64,000 nt of DNA, from contig JAKZAP010000017.1 in NCBI GenBank assembly GCA_023053575.1, positions 20,946,799 through 21,010,798 of the forward strand. The letters run 5' to 3'. The position numbers and the translations under genes were made by a program. The stretch comes from Branchinecta lynchi. Lineage: Eukaryota; Arthropoda; Branchiopoda; Anostraca; Branchinectidae. How positions within the stretch are numbered: position 1 is the stretch's first letter; each line of letters opens with the position of its first letter. The notes beneath the pieces were generated by a model. It was not told where the DNA came from. It made no database searches and saw nothing but the letters and a program-made list of their open reading frames with translations. This document shows, one piece after another, positions 54,551-64,000 of this stretch.

Positions 54551-56330
54551 TCAAACTAAGCAATTAGAGGTTGCCCTCTCTGGCTTCAATTCAAATTCTG
54601 AGGATGTTAGCCGGTTAGCTGTCCAAGTTGCGATTTTTCGAAATACTACCAAATGTCCCCTCAGAATAACCCCCGTCCTGTAAACGCACAATCCTCCAAC
54701 ATATTTATGATCTGACCTTTAAATGGCGGACAAGATTTGATGTCGAACCGACGCAATATCGTACAGTCACTCCACAATGCAAGCACTTCGAGGAAACGTT
54801 TTCACCCTTCTTCAGAGAAACTGAATTGCCAGGTGTGATAAAATGCTTGTAAACTTTTGACATGTTATAGACCATGAGATGTTAGCAGAATGACTTCAAT
54901 AAACATTGTCCCATGCATTTATACCTCTCTGTTCCCTCCAGAGGATTAAAAAGATTAGACATTACCAGGAAGAAATTGCAGAACCAGTAATCCGTAAACA
55001 GTTATGCTGCAAATGTGAGCTGTACATCCCATAGGGAAACTGGCTTTGATCCTTTTTAAGGACGATTCACTGCAATTTATTCATTTTTTTTAGGCTGAAT
55101 CGCACTTCGATTCGACGGGGAAAAAAGTGATTACGATTCACTCAAAGATTCAGCGGGGAAACAAATGACAATTACGATTCGATTCGCGATTATTCATAAA
55201 GTCCTGAACTGAATCGAGATTCAGCGAATAACGATTATTCATGCACAACCCTGTCTCAGAGCATTTTCGTTTAATTTTGCGACAGTGTTATTGAAAAAAA
55301 TATGAAGACTTGCTCTTACATATCAAATCATGTCTACCCTAAAAAAAAAAATTAAACACTCGTAGCATGTGTTTTTCAGAGAATAAGCTACTCAGAATCT
55401 GGGTTGTAGCCGTTACAACTTTTACCGGCCGTCGCGAATGTAAGTTGTTCGAAGACAAACAGATTTTGGTGTTCCTCTTGCAACAAAGTGAATTCCGAGC
55501 ATTCAGTGACTACAAAACCGACCTGTGTTTTCTTCTGCCTGTTGTTTGTGTCCATGTGTGGAAATGGAGGGAAAAACGTAAAAGTATGCTATAGATGTCC
55601 CGATGTCTAGCAGAGATCCTAGCGACAGAAACTTTAGTTATGGACGTCGAAAGAGAAATATCAAACTGCCCAGTTTCACTAACGAACCGCCTGTGCGAGG
55701 GACGGCCCCAGAAATTCCCCAAATCGACTCCTAATCGAGCCTGAAAGGAAGATCATTTTCGATGACGCTGATGATAATCGGAGCCCGTATCCCCGTCCAC
55801 AATGACTCGTCAAATTGCTCTACATGACTAATGGAAAACTTGAAGAGAATCCGGTATTGGTGACAGATTATGTTTACACGCCGACAGAAAAAATAATTCT
55901 TCGAACCAGAAAATCAGACAAAAATAAATTCACTAGCGAACAATAAATGTTTTGATAGCATTTATGGCGTCAGTATTGATGACTGCTGCTCTCAAAAGCT
56001 AGCTAGACTTTTTTTTAGTCTTTTTACCAGCGCCACCGACGAGATTCCTTTCAAGGAGACAGGAATTCCATTCGTGATGAAAGGAACGTCCCGCTAGACT
56101 TTTTTTTTCTAGTCGTCTTCACGAACGGAATCCTTTTAGGTCGACCGGACAAAATTCTATTGCTTGTCCGTGTAAACGCTACATGAAGAGACACGCCAGC
56201 GACGCCAAGGAAGTACGAGAAACGTCACCCAACCGAATCCTCAAATTGCCTCGAATCCTTTTCAAACCGATCAACAACGTTTGCTGTGGTGACATTTCTG
56301 GCTCTTAGCTTGGCACGCGGTGACTCATCG
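54551..56330. other. Non-coding stretch with eroded MITE remnants
   Basis: 55060-55245 carries GATTCGATTCGCG-like repeats and ends ATTATTCATGCACAACCCTG, resembling an hAT-type end. 55720-55810 is a MITE-C remnant. 55998-56120 has two CTAGACTTTTTTTT motifs. No gene recognised. Confidence 0.45.
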
Positions 56331-56634
56331 AGCGTGTTCCACCCTTCTAACAATAGTTACTATTAGTTACTATTTCCGATCCATCCTCACGACAAGTTAC
56401 TACGCTGACCGTTCCAACCTTGTCGGAATAGTAACTAATAGTTCCTATTTGCTTACCATGCACGGGAGCGTAGTAAGCGTAGTAACGACGCCTCTCTGTA
56501 ACGTGATTGGTCGGATTCACCCCTGGCGTGAAATCCTGCTGAAGAATAAAAAAAACGTTCCAGCCTTGACGGCAAAAAGCCAGAATTCGTGAAGTCATGC
56601 GTAGTAACTATGGTAAGTAGGGTGGAATACGCTC
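56331..56634. mobile_element. MITE-B copy 3
   Basis: 304 bp, ends GAGCGTGTTCCACCCTT and AGGGTGGAATACGCTC, interior TAGTAACTAATAG, CACGGGAGCGTAGTAAGC and GACGGCAAAAAGCC. Flanking bases (ATC / TTC) do not give a clean target duplication. Confidence 0.8.
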
Positions 56635-56663
56635 TTCATTGGCACCCGATCGGGTTATTTCTC

Positions 56664-56705
56664 TTCTCTATAGTTATTTTGCTCGAGCAAAATAACTATA
56701 GAGAA
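56664..56705. repeat. 42-bp perfect palindrome
   Basis: TTCTCTATAGTTATTTTGCTC followed immediately by its exact reverse complement, centred on CTCGAG. The right half is the left TIR of the element 56683-57637, so the palindrome is two such ends head to head. Confidence 0.85.
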
Positions 56706-57637
56706 TAATGCGTGAACTTTGAAAAAGTGACACACAGTCAAATCGCTGCGACCCTAGCTCTGCTAGCGGACGCGAACATCCCTACTGAAACTCGACCAGT
56801 TATTAAAGCACAAGTGAGACTTCTAATGCTTTACTTTTTATTAAATGCTTCACAAATAAAAATTTCCGACTTCCTTTAGAAGGTGCTACGAAAATCAGCC
56901 GTTTTATTATTATTCCTTGTCTTTACCTCTCGGGCAGTTCGGCGATTCAAATCTTAGGAGCTGGGATATCGTGGCAGGAAATTCAAAAACTCCCAGCAAT
57001 GCTTGCTATAAAAGGATATATTTGAGATGTCACCAAAGTCAAGCCGCAGATGCAGTTTACTTGATTGTTTTAATGTTTCATAAAAAGTTCCATGGCTTAA
57101 AGTGCCTATTAAAAGTTTTTCTTTGTGGAATAGTGTTGTGAAGCTTGATTAGCTTGCTTTATAAAATGTACCAGAATATGCAATACGCTTATAAAAAAAC
57201 AACATAGCTACAAAATCATTCAAAAGCAAATAACCTATTCAAATCTGAATTATGCAAGCTGATTTATGCATAAAATAGAAATCTACTAAGTATTATAAGA
57301 AATATCACTTTTATCTTTGTCCAAGCTAGTAAATCGTGCATGTACCGGACCAAAAAAATTACGCTTTTAAATATCACAGAGAGGAAACAGTTGAAAAAGC
57401 TGCTGATCTAGGGGGTAAGCATTGTTCCTAGGTTGTTACAGAGTGGGATTGGGGTAGTTTGATGTGACCATTCAAGCTCTAATCCAGAGCAAAATATCTC
57501 TAGTCCGCGACTGCACAGCCGAACAGTCCGCTGAAACTTCTCTCGCGAAGCGAGCTGGTCGGCGCTGGACGGAGACCCACTTTTTATGCATGGGCGAAGG
57601 ATAGGTCCTCGCATTACTCTCGAGTTATTTTGCTCTG
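56683..57637. mobile_element. 955-bp TIR element containing the 8.7-kb repeat
   Basis: Left end GAGCAAAATAACTATAGAG, right end (inverted) GAGCAAAATAACTCGAGAG, then AATAATGC / TAATGC. The interior 56808-57475 is the dispersed unit of 8697-9365. No transposase recognised. Flanks show no clear duplication; the left flank is the other half of the palindrome. Confidence 0.65.
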
Positions 57638-57819
57638 ATCGACACTAAGAGTTAGTCATCAAGAGAATACAGAATGTGAGTCCCCGGAAATGAAAATGGT
57701 TAAAGAACGGAACGGCGAAAGAACACCTCTGGAAAGGAGTTCGCCTGACATGCCATGCTCGTAGAAGACGTTTCTGAATAAGTATTAAATATTAACCACG
57801 AGTTCCAGCTCTGCCCTCG

Positions 57820-58290
57820 AGACCAACCTTAAAGCTTACGTGAATAGGTCGGACTCTGGACTAGTCTCAAGACACCTTTTTCTGGGACTCGGACTCGTCC
57901 TTTGCGGAGGAGGACTCGTCTCGAAATCCGGCCGAGCCACCAGAGTCCAAAAGAACCCCCTAGCCCCCCCCCCTCCCTCGAGGCTCATATCCAGGAATTT
58001 ATTTGGGGTTGCCTGCGGGTCGGAAAAAAAAGAAAAAAAGACATAGATCAGAGGGAAAAGCAGATCAGAGGAAAAAGCCTACACAAATGATTATTTTCGT
58101 ATGTTTTTTTTGGGGGGAGGGGGTAGCCCTCGACCCCCCCCCCCTTGATACGGCATTGCCGTTAATACAACAACAAATTTCATTCGTCATCTAGGACTCG
58201 GGGCCTGACTCGGTCTCCAGACACGTTTTTCGCGGACTCAGTCTCGTCTCTAACGATTTATTTCGTGGACTCGGACTCGTCTTGTCTCGT
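57820..58290. repeat. GACTCGGACTCGTC repeats split by a G/C-run element
   Basis: GGACTCGGACTCGTC-type motifs at 57849-57945 and 58190-58290 flank a C-run/G-run element (about 57949-58160) holding CATAGATCAGAGGGAAAAG, the same family as 3000-3125. Confidence 0.6.
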
Positions 58291-58310
58291 GAGTATCACT
58301 TCGGTCCCCC

Positions 58311-58444
58311 GAGCATGGTGAGTAAATAATAACTATCAGTTACTATTCCGAGAAAGTTGGAACGGTCAGCGTAGTAACTTTTCGTGATGATGGAACGGAA
58401 ATAGTAACTAATATTAAATATTGTTAGAAAGGTGGAACATGCTC
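58311..58444. mobile_element. MITE-B half element
   Basis: Begins GAGCATGGTGAGTAAATAA, corresponding to the internal GAGCGTGGTAAGC of MITE-B, and ends GGTGGAACATGCTC. It is thus bounded by GAGC/GCTC although it is only half the full element. Confidence 0.7.
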
Positions 58445-59385
58445 CTCATAGACTGGAACTGAACATTTTCTGAGACTCGCCTCAATTGCCATAGAAATGC
58501 ACACTTTTTTGAAATTCAAACTCTAAGCGTCTGGCTGAACTTTGTCTTCTCGGGCTACGGTTGCATATCTGAACATCAATACTAGGGCCCATGGTAAATC
58601 CTTTTAATAAAAATAATTTAATACAAAAAATCCTTTAGCAGAGTCAAATTAATCCAGTGTATTCCAATCCAAGAGATAAATATAAGCTGGCTTTTCAGCT
58701 AAACTTTAAAGGACTCCTTGCACTATTTACTGGTTATGTTCCAGTACTTAGTTAGCCTAAATACTTAGAACTAGGTTCTGCTTTTAACAAGTCATTAACG
58801 GATTTGGCTGTTTTTAGCCTTTCTGGTGGCCTGCTGGAATCTAGCACAAACAAGGACTGTGTCTTGAACTGTGAACTGTGTTTTGAATCTGAAAACTGCA
58901 ACGTTACAATATAACTAGAAATCATGTAGTTTGAACAGCACACTAGTCTAGAATAGCATACTAGTGCCCTTTAGTGCCGTTACAATTCGTAAATAACTAT
59001 CAAATTTCACACATATATCATGAGCAGTTGGTATTAGGTGCTTCAGCCATTTCCTTGAATTGAAATAATATTAAAAGGAAGTTAAAGGGGTTAAATCAAA
59101 AGCATGTTAGAATCTGCAACGTCTATATCGCCCCATCGAAGCTGCCAACCCATGACACGCTACGACCGTGGGAACATCTAGTGACGGGACCCGAAAGCAC
59201 ATACATTTGGAAAGTCAGTCCTGAAGTTAAGAAGGTAACACGGCATAATTTTGGCTAAACATTTGTGTTGCTTGTGGACGCCCGGGGAATGGTACTGTCT
59301 TTAATCTAAAAGCTAAAACGAAGCGTGAATAAAAAATCTTCACTTAAGAATGCTCGCTTGAACGGCTTAGATGCTCCCACTGACA
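58445..59385. other. Non-coding stretch
   Basis: 58775-58850 resembles the dispersed repeat of 16.6-16.9 kb. No domain-bearing frames. Confidence 0.45.
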
Positions 59386-62116
59386 AAACAAGAGCTACGA
59401 GCTCATATGGCACTTGTACGAGTAGGCTGTACAAGAAAGTAGATGAGAACGTCACAAAATACACCCGCCATCCAAAAATGCGGTTCGGAAATAGAAATAG
59501 GATATTTAGTTTCACTCATTTCTGAGCAGTTCCGGCATCGTCTCGATTGTCTGTAGCAAATGCACATGACTGTTCAAACTTTCATCCCAACAAATCCATT
59601 TGTTTGATCCCTAGACGTGCTACACGATTTCCGGTACCCACTCTATCTCAACCTACAGTGGCCGAATCTGGTTCGGAATATAAAAAATCGACCACCTAAA
59701 GTATCTTCTTTTATACCATCTATCAAGTTTCACTCGAATCTGAGCATTTTTGGAAAGTTCCGGTAAACCCCCCCCCCCTCCCACCAACGTTGTCGGAGCC
59801 GGTTCGGGCCCAATCTCTTAATTCCCTGTTCCTTTCCATCAAGTTTTACTCAAATTGGAGCTTAGCCTATCTGCAAGTTTCCAGTAACCCCCCCCCCCTA
59901 CCTTGGCGGAATTCGGCCCGGACGCCAAATAATAAATCTAGGCCGCATAAACTCGGCACTGTCGAATTTGTATCTCATTCGGTCCATCCGTTTGGTTTTT
60001 GTGCATGCCAAAAGTCCCCCCACCCCCAATTCCCCTAATCGTGGTCGCATATGGTTCGAACGCATGTTTTACATGTCGAGGCCATCGATTCGTATCACCC
60101 ATAAAGTTTCCCTCGAATCAGACCACTCGTTTGCAATTTATAGAAGTCAATTTCCATATTTCTCTTCTCGTGCTCCCCAAAAAATGCTCGGATCTAGGAA
60201 CGGAAGTTTCCGGGGGTATGTTTTGTCAGGTTCTTAAGTCAAGATAATTCGGGTCGCTAATATGCCTGCAAAGTTTCGTTGTCGTTTTACATCTGGAACT
60301 ATTCTAACTCACGACTACAGGAATTCCAGGAAACCCCTCCAACTCCCCCCACAGAGCCCCGAAACCAACTGGCTCCTTCAATTTCATCTAGGCCTAATGC
60401 TTGTTCCATCCATTAAGTTTCGTCCCAATCCCTCTGCTTTTAGAGTTTCTCGAGTTCCCCCCCCCCCTCCATCCTCACAGGTATCGGACCCGACCCGGAC
60501 ATGACACTGAACGTCCGAGGCGATAGCTCACCAGACAAGTTTCATTCAAATCCGATCACCCGTTCAAAAGTTATGCACGCTACTAGATTCCGGACTACCC
60601 ATTCACCCACTCCCCCCACGATGGTCGGGTCGGGGAAACAGCTATTCTCAAGTCAATATGTTCGGATCCCTGACTTACCTGCCAAGTTTCATCGCCCTAG
60701 GACATCAGGAAGTATGCCGAACTCGCGGGATCGCTAGAAATCCGGACCCCGACCCCAACTCCCCCACAGTGCCCTGATCCGGTCTGGTTATGTCAATGAC
60801 GTGTCTAGGACTTGTGCTTGTTTTTCCCACCAAGTTTCATCCCGATCCCTCCACTCTAAGCGTTTCTCAAAATTTCCGGTTCCCTCCTCCAACTCCCCCC
60901 AGTGTCATCGGATCCGGCCCGGATTTAAAGTGAGATGTCTGAGACACGAGGTCATCCTAAATATAAAATTTCATCAAGATCCGATCACCCGTTCAAAAGT
61001 TATACACGCCACTAGATTCCGGACTCCCCATCCATCCACTCCCCCCAGTATGGTCGGATTGGGGAAATGGCTGTTCTCAAGTGAACCTGTTCGGTTCCCT
61101 GACATACCTGCCAAGTTTCATCGCCCTAGCACATCAGGAAGTATGCCGAACTCGCGGGATCGCTAGAAATCCAGACCCCCCCCCCCAACTCCCCCAGAGT
61201 GCCTGGATCTGGTCCGCTTATATCAATGACGTATCTAGGACTTGTGCTTGTTCTTCCCACCAAGTTTCATCCCGATCCCTCCACTCTAAGCGTTTCTCAA
61301 GATTTCCGGTTCCCTCCTCCAACTCCCCCCAGTGTGATCGGATCCGGTCCGGATTTATAGTGGGACGTCTGAGACACGAGGTCATCCTAAATATAAAATT
61401 TCATCAAGATCCAATGACTTGTTCGCAAGATAAAAATACCTCAAATTTTGGCTTCCCCCTCCCTCCACTCCCCCCCCCAGATGGTCGAATCGGGGAATTG
61501 ACGATTTCCTATTTAATCTGGTCGGTTCCCAGAGATGCCTGTCAATTTCCATCGTCCCAGCACATCAGGAAGCACGGAACTCGCGGGATCACTACAAATT
61601 CGGACTTCTTCCCCCCCCCCAACTCCCCCAAAGTGAGCGGATCCGTTCCGGTTATATCAGCCATGTATCTAGGACTTGTGCTTGTACTTTCCACCAAGTT
61701 TCATCCAATTCCTCCACTCTAAGTGTTTTTCAAGATTTCCGGTTTTCCCCTCCAACTCCCCCCAATGTCACCGGATCCGGTTTCGATTTAAAATAGAGGG
61801 TCTGAGACACGAGTTCCTTCCATATATCAAGTTTCATTAAGATCCGACAACCCGTTCGTAAGCTAAAAATATCTCATTTTTCCTCATTTTTCCGGATTCC
61901 CCCTCCCTCCACTCCCCTCCAGATGGTCGGATCGGGGAAAGTGAGTATTTCTAATTTAATCTGGTCCAGTTCCTGATATGCCTGCCAAGTTTCATCGTCC
62001 TAGCTTATCTGGAAGTGCCCGAACTAGCAAAACCGGGACCGACAGACCGACAGACCGACTGACGGACAGAAATTACAATCACCTATATGGCACTTGAGTA
62101 AGCTCAATTGCCATAA
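59386..62116 (+). mobile_element. TCE1 copy 6 (longest), with higher-order repeats
   Basis: 5' end AACAAGAGCTACGAGCTCATATGGCACTTGT; 3' hairpin TATATGGCACTTGAG-taag-CTCAATTGCCATAAAA at about 62080-62116; GACAGACCGACAG microsatellite 62039-62068. The AAGTTTCAT-type anchor occurs at about 60270, 60416, 60537, 60686, 60832, 60965, 61113, 61262, 61393, 61546, 61696, 61827 and 61987. Spacings of about 149, 133 and 148 repeat, giving a higher-order unit of about 430 bp built from three subunits. Long frames inside (61081-61722, for example) are repeat artefacts. Confidence 0.8.
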
Positions 62117-63025
62117 AAACGTGGCAAAAGGTCCTTCGGACAGATAAAGGTTCAGCTGCACCTCCTTCCGCGCCAACTACGGCTGGCTGGACCAGCCAGT
62201 GCAGTGGTTTATTCAGTGGTTGCAAGAACCAGATTCAGCAGGACTTTGAAAATTTACTTCTGAAATACCTACCAAGGAAGATATTTCAACCCTCTGTTCT
62301 TCCCACTTGTGTACCGTAAGCAAAATCCTGGAATACGTCCTTCTTCCAGAATTACTTGAAAAATGTCGTTTTAGTTCAATGCAGCTTGGATTCCGTTTGA
62401 GCGCCAGTTATGCGCACGCACATCACATATTGACAAAAATGACGAAGCAGGCTACCCGCGACAAGTCTGCTATTCATATATCTTGAATAGATATAGCTGG
62501 TAATTTTGACAATATAACGCATTCTCAGGCCCTATTTTCTCTCATTACTTCTGACATGAATCTTTCTGTTGTCTATCTGTTAAAGTTTTGGTACGGTCAT
62601 TCCTCAGTTAGGTTAATGGTAAGGCATCGTGTCAGAGATTATTCCTGTTTGAACTGGTGTTCGCCAAGGGGGAGTATTATCTCCCTACATCTTCAAATCG
62701 ACCATATCTTCTTGTCTCGATTCTTTGCTTACTTGCTGCTTACTTTACCCTTACACCCTGCTTACTTTTATAAAGACTATGCCTTCAGATACATTTCCTA
62801 CTCGGACGACTTGCTCTTAGAAAGCCGTAGCCGCGATCCACACTCACACAATGTCCGTAAGCTGTCGTCGGAACTTCTCAAAATCGGCTTTGAAGTTAAT
62901 CCCTAAAATGTGAATACCTGCATTTCAACCCTTCGTCAAACGTTCGAATGCATCCAAAGCTTCTATCTCTGGTGGATCTTTCATCGTCAAATCAACTCGC
63001 TACGATGGCTCGGCAACAGTGTATA
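62117..63025 (+). pseudogene. LINE-A copy 3: reverse transcriptase with stop and frameshifts
   Basis: Reads SKILEYVLLPELLEKCRFSSMQLGFR, KQATRDKSAIHIS* (stop near 62486), IDIAGNFDNITHSQALFSLITSDMNLSVV and, after frameshifts, GGVLSPYIFKS and FYKDYAFRYISYSDDLLLESRS, then KLSSELLKIGFEVNP. It aligns throughout with copy 2, where the catalytic box is AYVDDLLL; here it is SYSDDLLL. Extends further 5' than copy 2 by some 40 residues. No endonuclease seen, and no (TTAC)n tail within reach. Confidence 0.75.
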
Positions 63026-63769
63026 TGTACAAATCTGTGGTTATTGTAAAATAATCACACATTTGTACACATACACTTTTAAGACGCACATTTTTATATT
63101 CGTTATTTTATTTGAATTTCTCTGTCGTTTAATCCGCATTGTTCTTCTGGTTTTAGTTACATGTCGTTGTTTTGTTGGTTCCGCATCGTATTGCAGTGTT
63201 GGATTTTATGATTTATTTTTTTGTTTTTTTCGCTGAGAGCTATTTGCCGGAAGTGCAACCGAAATATCCGAATTTATATTTATCCCTCGCACATCATCTT
63301 AGAGGGATAACTAGCTGATCAAAAAAAAAACCCGAAAATCACGGTTTTATATTTCTTTTGGAGTATTATTGAATGAGCTCCTTATTCGTCTGTTCGTTCC
63401 CGTTCCCACATGGTCTTTTTTAGGCGGACATGTAGTTTTTTCCAGGAAGTGTATTATTTTTGGGGGTTTTAAGAAATAATCTGAATCTAAAAAAAAACAA
63501 AAAAAAAAACAAATCTTTAACTAGAGGCTTTTATTTAGAGGCGAAAGCCCTTTCTCTTGCCTTGTGTTATTATTATTATTAACTAACCTGACTTGGGACT
63601 GTGAACTGGGGTGCTGAGAGCCGAGTTGCTCAGGGTTGCCGGTGAGCTCTTTATGTGAGGAATATGTAGCCGTGCGCTGCAGTCGCTGACCCGTCCGGGT
63701 ATGTCCAAAGGTGGCATTTCCAGCTTCGTCGCTGCCATCTGGAAAGAAATAAGATTCAGACAGAGCAAT
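63026..63769. other. Non-coding stretch
   Basis: The frame 62910-63236 has no domain. (TTA)n at about 63568-63580; A-rich runs at 63321-63330 and 63490-63509. Confidence 0.45.
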
Positions 63770-64000
63770 AAATCAAATCAAATCAAGTTTATTAATTGGC
63801 CATAAATATCCAAAAACGAATAGCACTGCCCCGTCAAAGATAGAAACACTTGAGGTAACAATTAAAGTCAGGTCACTGTTAAAAATTTTGCCAAAGTACG
63901 GTAGGAATGAATGGTCATACCGAACACTGCAATTTGCAGGAGGGAGCTTTAACTTTTGCTTCCCCGACTTTGATCCTCGAGTGGGGCATTTATTTTCAGC
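63770..64000 (-). pseudogene. LINE-I tail, running off the window
   Basis: On the minus strand: LKLPPANCSVRYDHSFLPYFGKIFNSDLT, a typical LINE ORF C-terminus (compare RYSRSFVPSFVRIFNN in LINE-D). 3' UTR ends TTAATAAACTTGATTTGATTTGATTT, so it shares the (GATTT)n tail type of LINE-D. The RT would lie beyond position 64000. Confidence 0.7.

Noticed and set aside
61081..61722. 213-aa open frame (and 29435-30004, 189 aa; 60801-61166; 30010-30366)
   Set aside because: These lie wholly in TCE1 core repeats that are poor in stop codons because they are C/T- or G-rich. Their peptides repeat the same degenerate unit and match no domain.

Overview
No intact gene, host-like exon, rRNA or tRNA is recognisable in this window. 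It is a dense, nested graveyard of eukaryotic mobile elements from a large, repeat-rich and AT-biased genome. The mix includes several LINE lineages with short-motif 3' tails, a DIRS-like and a Penelope-like retroelement, many TIR elements (MITEs), fold-back elements, and non-coding elements with tandem-repeat cores and (GACN)n microsatellites. This fits an invertebrate animal, most likely aquatic (cnidarian, mollusc or similar). The phylum cannot be fixed from the sequence.

Layout. 1-14 kb: tandem-core family 1 (TCE1), a fold-back cluster, four-copy MITE-A with two copies split by LINE-A, a large TIR element, and a DIRS-like reverse transcriptase beside a perfect 65-bp inverted repeat. 14-27 kb: MITEs, tandem-core family 2 (TCE2) carrying an 81-bp perfect fold-back insertion, a Harbinger-like MITE with a related empty site, TCE1 nested in a TIR element, and a direct-repeat pair with a hammerhead-like core. 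28-39 kb: LINE fragments (one nested in another), TCE1, and a hAT-like MITE with a perfect 8-bp target duplication. 39-51 kb: TCE1, TCE2, and a Penelope-like pseudogene broken first by about 550 bp of foreign DNA and then by a reverse-oriented LINE. A 600-bp insertion in TCE2 consists of two 221-bp direct repeats, each with a hammerhead-ribozyme-like motif. 51-64 kb: more hammerhead-like repeats, a frameshifted LINE, a 42-bp perfect palindrome at the head of a 950-bp TIR element, the longest TCE1 copy, and two further LINE remnants.

All protein-coding remnants are reverse transcriptase or associated domains, and every one is truncated or frameshifted. The non-coding elements carry most of the novelty. 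Hammerhead-like motifs lie in paired repeats (retrozyme-like or Penelope-LTR-like). TCE1 and TCE2 share a plan (3' hairpin or palindrome, subterminal inverted repeats, 130-145 bp core repeats, GACN microsatellite) that resembles Helentron-associated or pearl-type elements. MITE-A has 2-bp target duplications in 4 of 4 copies. All coordinates and matches were read by eye; no alignment, folding or database search was run.
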